Below the pieces are notes generated by a model that saw only the letters and a program-made list of their open reading frames with translations, had not been told where the DNA came from and did not search any database. The translations under genes and the position numbers were made by a program. This document shows positions 1-5,905 of a stretch of DNA of 7,728 nucleotides, piece after piece; positions within the stretch are counted from its first letter, which is position 1, and the number at the start of each line of letters is the position of its first letter. The stretch is taken from NCBI GenBank assembly GCA_014379705.1, contig JACMLI010000453.1, positions 1 through 7,728 of the forward strand. Direction: 5' to 3'. Source of the DNA: Gemmatimonadaceae bacterium. Its GTDB lineage: Bacteria; Gemmatimonadota; Gemmatimonadetes; Gemmatimonadales; Gemmatimonadaceae.

Positions 1-2575
1 ACGCCTTCTGGCATGCGGCAGCCCTGGTGCGGAGCGCCGCGAACTCGGGACGCGAGCGAATGCTCGCAAGGTACGGATCAGTGTCGATCACTGGCCACGA
101 GCAATAGCCGCCGCGAATCGCCCGATCGAGCAGGTTGAGCGCCTCGGTCGTGCGTCCGCACCACGCGAAGTGTGAGGCGGCGAAATAGTTCGTCTCGGGT
201 TCATTCTCCCGGACCAGGGACGCCAGGGAATCGAGCGTGGCCTTCGGTCGCTTCGCGGCGCAGGCGAGCAGCAACTCGTAGCTCTTCCATTGCGGGATCG
301 CCGGGGCACCGAGTGCAATCGCCTCGCTCACCTTGCCGCTCCTGACGAGCAGGTGAATCGTGAGCGCCTTGGAGAACTCGCTGCCGGGGTCGAGCCCGAG
401 AAATGCGGCCGTGCCGTCGGCGTCCCCACGGAGGATCGACACCACCGCGCACGAGCGCCATTGCTGGTTGAGTGCGTCGATCGACATGGCCATGCCGCAT
501 TCGCGGGCCGATTCGTCGAGCAGGCCGGCAAAGCGCAGCAGGTAGCTCAACGCAAAGTGGACCTGCGGCACGTCCGGGCGACGGCGGATCAGCTCACGCG
601 CTCGCGCGTACGCTTCGGCAAGCTGGCCGTTCTCGATCGCCGCGTTCACCATCCCCGCGCCGGCCAGGATGAACTCCGGGTCGAGTTGCAAGGCGCGCGC
701 GTTCGCGGCGAACGCCCTGCGGACGAAGGCGGTGTCGCCCGTGTCGTACCGGCCGACGACGTAGTAGCGCTTGGACAGGGAGAACCACGCCGGCGCGTAG
801 GCGGAATCGAGGACGAGCGCCCGTTCGAGCATCGCGATCGCCGAGTCGTTGCGGGCGCCCGGATCGAGCCGACTGCCGAAGCTGCGCAGGTACAGCTGGT
901 AGGCCTCCTCGCTCTGGGGCCTGGGCACGCGGCTCGACGCATTCGCGGTGGCGCCTAACGTGGCGGCGAGTCCATCCGACGCCCCCGTCGACACGCGGGA
1001 CTGGAGCGCGATGAAGTTGGCCGGGCTCACCGTGAGGCGCTCCTTCCATAACACGGCCGCACTGGGGACGTCCACCGCCTGCATGGTGATGGCCACGTCC
1101 CGTCCGGAGGGCTCGAAGCTCCCCATCACCACGGTGTTCACGCCGATGTTCCGCCCGACCTGCACGAGGTCGAGGGACGTGTCCGCGTACTGGCTCGTGC
1201 CGGCGAAAGGGCGAACGGTCAGGCCGCGTCGCAGCCCGAGCGTCGTCGCGACTTCTTCCGGCACGGACTGCGCGAGGTAGGCGAGCGTCGAATCCCCGGC
1301 GACGTTACGGAACGGCATCACGGCAACGGTGCGGCCGGTCGCGGTGCGCGGCGGCGTGTTGCTCGACGCGGTCGTGGGATTGAACAGCACGGCAACGATG
1401 CCCGCGGCCGCAAGGACGGCCGTGGTCGCTGCGATCGGCCGCCACCGCCGCCGCCCCCATGCCCCGAACGAGTCCATGGGGCGCCGCTCGAGCGCTTCGT
1501 GCGAGAGCAGGTGATCAATGTCGCGGCTGAGCGCGGCCACGTCCGGGTAGCGACGCAGGGGGTCCTCGTGCATCGCCGTCAGGCAGACGCGGTCAAGCGC
1601 GGACCAGGGCGTAGACGGATCGGGGGTTCGCCCGGCGGCAGGCTGCGCCCGCGCCCTGGCTGCTGCCGACGGTTTGGTGATGGCGCGGGCCGGTACCTGC
1701 CCGGCCAACCGGGGATCGTCCCACACCACGGGCAGGCGCCCCGCGAGCAGCTCGTACAGGACCACGCCCAGCGAGTAGACGTCGGAGGTGACGCGCGCCC
1801 CCTCACCGCGCAGCTGCTCCGGCGACGCGTACGCCGGCGTGAGCAGCGGGATCGTCGTGTTCGCGCGCTGCGTCCCGGGATCCAGGTGCTTGGCGATGCC
1901 GAAGTCGAGGAGGCGCACGCTCCCGTCGGCCTTCACCAGAATGTTCGACGGCTTGAGGTCGCGATGCACGATGCCGTGGTCGTGCGCATACGACACCGCG
2001 TTACAGACCGCGCGGAAGAGGCCCAGTCGCTGCTCGATCGTGCAGGCCTGGGCGGTGCAGTACTCGGTGAGCGGCACGCCGTCCACGTACTCCATGACGA
2101 ACCACGGCGTGCCATCGGGGAGCGTGTGCGCATCGAAGAGCCGCGCGATGCCGGGATGGCTCAGCTTCGCGAGCGTCCGCTGTTCGGTGGCGAATCGCTC
2201 GCGCCGCGACGGCGACAGCCACGCGTCGCGCAGCACCTTGATGGCGACCTTCATGCCAAGGTCGTCCCGCTCGGCCAGGAAGACGACGCCCATCCCTCCC
2301 TCGCCGAGCGGGGCGAGGAGCCTGTACGGATGGAAGTCCGCCGGGTCGCGAGTGTTGAGCTGCGGCAGGGAAAGGACGGCCGCCGCCGCCTGGTCGAGGC
2401 CGCGGTCGAGCAGCGAGTTGCCCGCCTTGTCGGCGTCGAGCATCGCGATGACGTCCGCGACGAGCGAAGGGTCGCCCGCGCAGGCGTCCGACAACCACGG
2501 CAGTTGCGCCTCGGGGGGCATCTCCGCGGCTTCATGGAAAAGGGACTGGATTCGGTCCCAGCGGGCGGGGTCCAT
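1..2575 (-). CDS. Membrane-anchored Ser/Thr protein kinase with TolB-like and TPR domains (3' end outside window)
   Basis: This frame is open for 858 codons from the ATG at 2575 and runs off the window start. Domains in order: a helical N-terminal segment (1-80); a Hanks-type kinase domain (about 85-355) with glycine loop G91-E-G93-G-M-G96, beta-3 lysine K113, alpha-C glutamate E131, catalytic HRD D206 with K208 and N211, DFG D224, and the APE-like SPE ending at E253; an Arg-rich stretch and one membrane helix (about 381-398); a TolB N-terminal-like domain starting VAVMPF (417-422, to about 530); and a TPR-like helical tail from about 552. All key catalytic residues are present, so an active kinase is expected. 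The topology implied is a cytoplasmic kinase with an exported TolB/TPR sensor or scaffold part. The last visible residues resemble the usual C-terminal end of such proteins, so little is probably missing. An in-frame ATG at 2587 is an alternative start; neither start has a clear Shine-Dalgarno. The substrate is unknown. Confidence 0.93.
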   Translation of the reverse strand, partial: MDPARWDRIQSLFHEAAEMPPEAQLPWLSDACAGDPSLVADVIAMLDADKAGNSLLDRGLDQAAAAVLSLPQLNTRDPADFHPYRLLAPLGEGGMGVVFLAERDDLGMKVAIKVLRDAWLSPSRRERFATEQRTLAKLSHPGIARLFDAHTLPDGTPWFVMEYVDGVPLTEYCTAQACTIEQRLGLFRAVCNAVSYAHDHGIVHRDLKPSNILVKADGSVRLLDFGIAKHLDPGTQRANTTIPLLTPAYASPEQLRGEGARVTSDVYSLGVVLYELLAGRLPVVWDDPRLAGQVPARAITKPSAAARARAQPAAGRTPDPSTPWSALDRVCLTAMHEDPLRRYPDVAALSRDIDHLLSHEALERRPMDSFGAWGRRRWRPIAATTAVLAAAGIVAVLFNPTTASSNTPPRTATGRTVAVMPFRNVAGDSTLAYLAQSVPEEVATTLGLRRGLTVRPFAGTSQYADTSLDLVQVGRNIGVNTVVMGSFEPSGRDVAITMQAVDVPSAAVLWKERLTVSPANFIALQSRVSTGASDGLAATLGATANASSRVPRPQSEEAYQLYLRSFGSRLDPGARNDSAIAMLERALVLDSAYAPAWFSLSKRYYVVGRYDTGDTAFVRRAFAANARALQLDPEFILAGAGMVNAAIENGQLAEAYARARELIRRRPDVPQVHFALSYLLRFAGLLDESARECGMAMSIDALNQQWRSCAVVSILRGDADGTAAFLGLDPGSEFSKALTIHLLVRSGKVSEAIALGAPAIPQWKSYELLLACAAKRPKATLDSLASLVRENEPETNYFAASHFAWCGRTTEALNLLDRAIRGGYCSWPVIDTDPYLASIRSRPEFAALRTRAAACQKA
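953..960 (-). repeat. Copy 1 of octamer CGTTAGGC
   Basis: Reads CGTTAGGC on the minus strand, inside the kinase gene, giving a rare TTA codon for Leu540 followed by Gly. The same octamer, in the same codon phase and also encoding Leu-Gly, occurs at 4180-4187 and 5514-5521. Confidence 0.4.
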
Positions 2576-2700
2576 GGCCGAGAACATATCCCCGAATCCC
2601 CATCTCTGCCGGGCTCGGCGGCCGACCGCGCCAGCACGTGCGGCGGGCATGGCGGAGCCGTAGGTTCACTTCCTCACCTTCGCACCTTCCTCCCGCGACA
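2576..2700. other. Divergent intergenic region between kinase gene and DUF1579-like gene
   Basis: This 125-base spacer separates two divergently oriented genes, so it should carry promoters for both directions. I see no convincing -35/-10 pair on either strand and no strong Shine-Dalgarno before the ATG at 2701. It contains an 8-base palindrome GCACGTGC at 2633-2640 that could be an operator half, but nothing else supports that. If the kinase starts at 2587 the spacer is 12 bases shorter. Confidence 0.5.
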
Positions 2701-3177
2701 ATGCCCTCCCTCGACTCGTTGTCAGCCGCCTCGGGCCAGTGGACCGGAACGAACACCCTGCACAATCCGAACACCGGCCAGCCCGAGACCACCGAGTCCA
2801 CCATCCGTGTCGAGTCCGTACTCGGTGGTCGCTTCCACCGGCTCGCCTACATCTGGTCGTGCCAGGGGAAGCCGCAGGAGGGGGAGCTGCTCATCGGTGG
2901 CGATGGCGAACTGGTGACCGGGGCCTGGGTCGACACGTGGCATCAGGGAAAAACGATCTTCTCCTGCACCGGGTCTGCTCCGTCTGAGGGGCGCATTGAG
3001 CTGCGCGGCACCTTCCCGGCGCCCCCGGGACCCGACTGGGGTTGGACCATCGACCTCGACGTCGCTGCCGCGCGGATCGCCATAACGATGAACTGTCACA
3101 CTCCTGAGGGCGAGTCAGTTCCGGCGGTTGAAGCGTCGTGGACGCGTCCCGGCCCTGCCGCTGCGCGCGCCACCTGA
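2701..3177 (+). CDS. DUF1579-like protein of unknown function
   Basis: A 158-residue soluble protein without signal peptide or membrane segment. It shows the general pattern of DUF1579 proteins: an early SGQWTGT (11-17, Trp14), a central GGRFHRLAY (42-50), then a Gly-rich turn followed by GAWVDTW (74-80), and alternating beta-strand segments to the end, as expected of a lipocalin-like beta barrel. The biochemical role of this family is not established. I chose the ATG at 2701 because upstream in-frame codons give an Arg/Ser-rich stretch unlike a folded N-terminus, and the family normally starts just before the G-x-W motif; the ATG at 2638 is possible. No clear ribosome binding site precedes it. 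It lies 36 bases before the next gene and may be co-transcribed with it. The family call rests on pattern recognition only. Confidence 0.7.
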   Translation: MPSLDSLSAASGQWTGTNTLHNPNTGQPETTESTIRVESVLGGRFHRLAYIWSCQGKPQEGELLIGGDGELVTGAWVDTWHQGKTIFSCTGSAPSEGRIELRGTFPAPPGPDWGWTIDLDVAAARIAITMNCHTPEGESVPAVEASWTRPGPAAARAT

Positions 3178-3213
3178 CGTCTCGCGATTTACACGATTCC
3201 TCACGTCACGCCG

Positions 3214-3597
3214 ATGGATTCCGTCCGCAAGCAACAGATTCTCGCCTCCGAGGCGCAGTTGATCGCGGCGATGAAGGCGAGCGACGTCGACGCGCTCGAC
3301 GCCCTGCTCCACGACGACCTGCTGTTCAACGGGCCGACCGGCGAGACGGCGACCAAGGCGATGGACCTCGCCAACTATCGGTCCGGGGGCGTCCGCCTTG
3401 CCCTCGTGGAGCCGAGTGACTACACCCTGAGTGCGATCGACGATGACGTCATCGTCGCCGTGACCGTGCAGCTCGACGGGGAGTACATGGGGCAGCGGGC
3501 CACAGGGCGATTTCGCTACCTGCGGGTCTGGAAACGATACGGTGAGACGTGGCGCGTGATCGGGGGGAGCGTAGTGCCCCTCGGCCCGGCGGGCTGA
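3214..3597 (+). CDS. NTF2-like / DUF4440-type small protein
   Basis: A 127-residue cytoplasmic protein with the layout of SnoaL/DUF4440 members of the NTF2-like superfamily: an N-terminal helix with the usual acidic pattern (roughly 5-35, ending ALDALLHDDLLFNG), a middle helix (about 46-57), then beta strands (69-86, 97-108) closing with the characteristic strand GETWRVIGGS (110-119). Family members form cone-shaped alpha+beta folds used either as small enzymes (isomerases, hydrolases) or as binding modules; nothing here fixes a substrate. The conserved start of the family, a helix beginning near residue 5, supports ATG 3214. There is no obvious Shine-Dalgarno. The gene carries a perfect 20-base palindrome inside codons 75-81. 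Spacing is 36 bases from the upstream gene and 98 bases to the serine hydrolase gene. Confidence 0.75.
   Translation: MDSVRKQQILASEAQLIAAMKASDVDALDALLHDDLLFNGPTGETATKAMDLANYRSGGVRLALVEPSDYTLSAIDDDVIVAVTVQLDGEYMGQRATGRFRYLRVWKRYGETWRVIGGSVVPLGPAG
3438..3457. repeat. Perfect 20-base palindrome inside the NTF2-like gene
   Basis: The 20 bases centred between 3447 and 3448 read identically on both strands, with TGACGTCA as the innermost 8 bases. The segment encodes the Asp-Asp-Asp-Val-Ile-Val run at residues 76-81, where the GAC/GTC and GAT/ATC codon pairs are reverse complements of each other, so protein sequence alone could explain it. It could equally be a binding site for a dimeric regulator. 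There is no central loop, so a stable RNA hairpin is unlikely. Confidence 0.6.
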
Positions 3598-3695
3598 AGC
3601 GCGGGAGCACCTGAAACGACGTCTGTCCCCACCGCAAGCGGGTGGCGGAACGGGACGCGGTGCCAGAGCTTTACGCTCCCCAAATCAGGCGTCCC
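3598..3695 (+). other. Intergenic spacer before the serine hydrolase operon
   Basis: This 98-base spacer is the longest gap between plus-strand genes, so the promoter of the four-gene coupled operon would be expected here or upstream of 2701. I see no clear -35/-10 pair. A short imperfect stem (CCACC at 3629-3633 with GGTGG at 3641-3645) has no T-run and is not a convincing terminator. Confidence 0.45.
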
Positions 3696-4712
3696 ATGCG
3701 TCTTTTCCGAGCGCTCGTCACCCTCACGGTGGCGGTCGGGCTGTCACTCGACCCGACCCCGCTTTCTGCCCAATCCGGCGACCCCGCCCTCGAGCGGCTC
3801 CGGTCCGAGATCCAGCGCCTGTCGACCGCCGCCCGCGGGAAGGTGGGGGTTGGGCTCATCCACCTCGAATCGGGGCGCGAGCTCTTCGTCAATGGCGACG
3901 AGGGGTTCCCGATGGCGTCGACGGTCAAGGTGCCGATCGCCGTCCAGCTTCTCACCCGGGTCGACCGGGGCCAGATCCGCCTCGACTCGATGATCACGGT
4001 CCAGCCGACCGACCTGCACCCGGGGAGCGGGACGCTGTCGAACCTGTTCAACGATCCCGGGGTCGCCCTCTCGCTGCGCAACCTGACCGAACTGATGCTC
4101 CTGATCAGCGACAACAGCGCGACCGACATCGTGCTCCGCACCGCCGGCGGGGGCCGCGCCGTGAACGAGCGGCTGGCCGCGTTAGGCGTGACGGGGATCT
4201 CGGCCGACCGGCCCACGATCCAGCTCATCGCCGACGCCATCGGCGTCACGGACCTCGGGCCCGAATCGTCCTGGACGCTCGCCGGCTTCAGCGCGAAGGC
4301 GCGGCAGGTCACGCCGGACGCGTCAAAGGCCGCCGCCGCCGCGTTCTACAGGGATCCGCGCGACATGTCGTCGCCCATGGGCATGGCGCGCTTGCTGCAG
4401 AAGATCTGGACGGGGGACGCGCTCTCGAAACCAAGCAGGGACCTGCTGCTCGACATCATGCTCCGCTGCGAGACGGGCGCTGCGCGCATCAAGGGCCTGC
4501 TGCCCAACGGCATCGAGGTCATGCACAAGACGGGTTCGCTCGGGATCGGTGTGGCGAACGACGTGGGCATCGTGCGCCTTCCCGACGGGGCGGGGCACGT
4601 GGTCATGTCGATCTTCGTGAAGGAATCGCAGGTGGACGCGCCGGCGCAGGAGCGCGTGATCGCGCAGGTGGCGCGCGCCGCCTACGACTTCTTCCTGTTC
4701 AACACGAAGTGA
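3696..4712 (+). CDS. Exported class A beta-lactamase-like serine hydrolase with altered omega loop
   Basis: A 338-residue protein with a Sec-type signal peptide (1-25: M-R-L-F-R, hydrophobic core, cleavage expected after PLSA-Q). The mature part has the serine beta-lactamase fold signatures: S75-T-V-K78 (SxxK), S138-D-N140 (SDN) and K278-T-G280 in HKTGS. Counting without gaps from SDN, R172 falls on class A R164, but T174 falls on the deacylating Glu166 and I178 on Asn170. R222-D223 and P227 then match R178-D179 and P183 only after about 36 extra residues. A standard acyl-enzyme can therefore form, but hydrolysis by the usual route is doubtful. I chose ATG 3696 for the signal peptide and a weak AGG six bases upstream; the frame stays open upstream to a GTG at 3642. 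Its stop overlaps the next start. It could be a divergent beta-lactamase, an esterase or a penicillin-binding/sensing protein; it lacks a lipobox, so it should be periplasmic or secreted. Confidence 0.88.
   Translation: MRLFRALVTLTVAVGLSLDPTPLSAQSGDPALERLRSEIQRLSTAARGKVGVGLIHLESGRELFVNGDEGFPMASTVKVPIAVQLLTRVDRGQIRLDSMITVQPTDLHPGSGTLSNLFNDPGVALSLRNLTELMLLISDNSATDIVLRTAGGGRAVNERLAALGVTGISADRPTIQLIADAIGVTDLGPESSWTLAGFSAKARQVTPDASKAAAAAFYRDPRDMSSPMGMARLLQKIWTGDALSKPSRDLLLDIMLRCETGAARIKGLLPNGIEVMHKTGSLGIGVANDVGIVRLPDGAGHVVMSIFVKESQVDAPAQERVIAQVARAAYDFFLFNTK
4180..4187 (+). repeat. Copy 2 of octamer CGTTAGGC
   Basis: Inside the serine hydrolase gene, where it encodes Leu163 (TTA) and Gly164. It shares sequence and codon phase with the copies at 953-960 (minus strand) and 5514-5521. 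Confidence 0.4.
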
Positions 4713-5905
4713 TGCTGCGAACCACCGCCTTTCACCCGCGGACGTCGGCTCTCTGCGAAGGGCAGAACTGGCGTCGGTGGGCCGGGTACCTCGCTGCGAG
4801 TTCCTACGACCTCACCCACGATCGGGAGTATTGGGCGATCCGCAACTCCGCGGCGCTCATCGACGTATCGCCGCTGTTCAAGTACCACGTGAACGGCCCC
4901 GACGCGGCGCGCCTGCTCGATCGCGTGATGACGCGCGACGTCGAGAACTCGAAGGTCGGCCAGGTGCTGTATACCACGTGGTGTGATGGCGACGGGAAGG
5001 TCTTGGACGACGGCACGGTGTCGCGGCTCGACGAGGACCTGTTTCGCGTGACGGCCGCGGACCCGAACTACCGTTGGCTTGGCGACAATGCACGGGGGCT
5101 GACGGTCGACATCGAGGATGTGAGCGATCGCATCGCGGCGCTCGCACTGCAGGGCCCCAATGCGCGCGTCATCCTCGAGCAGGCGTCGCAGCAGTCCCTC
5201 GCGACGCTCAAGTTCTTCCGCCTGACGACCGCGACGATCCGCGGTGTCCCGGTCACGATCACGCGCACGGGGTACACCGGCGATCTTGGCTACGAGGTCT
5301 GGATGGCATGGTCTGACGCGCTGGCGGTCTGGGACGCGCTGGTCGCCGAGGGGGGGCCCTATGGCATCGCGCCGGCGGGCATGCTCGCCCTCGACATCGC
5401 GCGCATCGAGGCGGGGTTGCTCCTGCTCGACGTGGACTACACGTCGGCCCGGCGCGCGATGATCGAGGGGCAGAAGTCCACGCCCCATGAGCTCTCCCTC
5501 GAGTGGAGCCTGTCGTTAGGCAAGGAGTACTTCAACGGCCACCGGGCCATCCGCGCCGAGGCGGCGCGCGGGCCCGAGTGGAAGTTCGTCGGCCTCGAGG
5601 TGGACTGGCCGTCGCTCGAGGGCACCTTCGCCGCCCATGGCCTGGCGCCGCGCCTGCCGACGCAGGCCGTGCGCGCGAGCCTCCCGATCTACGACGCCAA
5701 CTCGGGGAAACAGGCGGGGTACGCGTCGAGCAGCTGCTGGTCGCCGCTCCTCAAGCGCTACATCGCCCTTGCGCACCTCGAGACGCGGTTCGCCACGCCC
5801 AACGCCTCCCTCCAGATGGAGGTGACCGTCGAGCACCAGCGAAAGAAGGTCCAGGCGCATGTGCGCCCGCTTCCCTTCTTCAACCCGGAGCGGAAGCGCG
5901 CATGA
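4712..5905 (+). CDS. GcvT-family aminomethyltransferase-like protein (probable folate-dependent demethylase)
   Basis: A 397-residue cytoplasmic protein spanning the full GcvT fold: the folate-binding domain, then the C-terminal barrel (from about 290). Family signatures are RNSAALIDVS (44-53), the Asp pair D99-D100 in GKVLDDGTV where GcvT proteins bind tetrahydrofolate, LQGPNA (146-151), TGYTGDLGYE (186-195), and ARIEAG (230-235) with the conserved Arg and Glu. Family members move a one-carbon unit from an amine, ether or thioether to tetrahydrofolate. The LDDGTV and LLLLDVDY stretches differ from the housekeeping glycine cleavage protein, and no gcvH or gcvP lies in the visible neighbourhood, so I do not call it gcvT. 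ATG 4712 overlaps the preceding stop as TGATG; a GTG at 4709 is an alternative. There is no Shine-Dalgarno, so translation is probably coupled. The 3' end overlaps the FAD oxidoreductase start by four bases. Substrate unknown. Confidence 0.88.
   Translation: MLRTTAFHPRTSALCEGQNWRRWAGYLAASSYDLTHDREYWAIRNSAALIDVSPLFKYHVNGPDAARLLDRVMTRDVENSKVGQVLYTTWCDGDGKVLDDGTVSRLDEDLFRVTAADPNYRWLGDNARGLTVDIEDVSDRIAALALQGPNARVILEQASQQSLATLKFFRLTTATIRGVPVTITRTGYTGDLGYEVWMAWSDALAVWDALVAEGGPYGIAPAGMLALDIARIEAGLLLLDVDYTSARRAMIEGQKSTPHELSLEWSLSLGKEYFNGHRAIRAEAARGPEWKFVGLEVDWPSLEGTFAAHGLAPRLPTQAVRASLPIYDANSGKQAGYASSSCWSPLLKRYIALAHLETRFATPNASLQMEVTVEHQRKKVQAHVRPLPFFNPERKRA
5514..5521 (+). repeat. Copy 3 of octamer CGTTAGGC
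   Basis: Inside the GcvT-like gene, where it encodes Leu269 (TTA) and Gly270. It shares sequence and codon phase with the copies at 953-960 (minus strand) and 4180-4187. Confidence 0.4.

Noticed and set aside
290..958. A 222-codon plus-strand open frame
   Set aside because: It lies antisense to the TPR part of the kinase gene and has the Arg/Ala/Val-rich composition of a mirror frame; no domain is visible.
2633..2640. GCACGTGC palindrome as an operator in the divergent spacer
   Set aside because: An 8-base palindrome is common by chance at this GC content and no second copy or promoter element supports it.
1499..2917. A 472-codon open frame on the plus strand opposite the kinase gene, and a 291-codon one at 1788-2663
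   Set aside because: Both are antisense to a kinase with every catalytic motif intact. Their products are Arg/Gly/Pro/Ser-rich without recognisable domains, as expected for shadow frames in high-GC DNA.
3629..3645. Possible hairpin terminator after the NTF2-like gene
   Set aside because: Only a 5-base stem with a 7-base loop and no T-run follows, too weak to call.
3696..4712. Calling the hydrolase an antibiotic resistance gene
   Set aside because: The Glu166 equivalent is missing and the omega loop is rebuilt, so activity on beta-lactams cannot be assumed. No mobile element is nearby.
5503..5901. In-frame upstream extension of the FAD oxidoreductase by 133 codons
   Set aside because: It lies wholly within the GcvT-like gene in another frame and is compositionally noisy. 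The Rossmann motif directly after ATG 5902 and the ATGA overlap fix the real start.
4712..5905. Housekeeping gcvT of the glycine cleavage system
   Set aside because: The DDGTV and LLLLDVDY segments differ from the canonical T-protein, and neither gcvH nor gcvP is in view.
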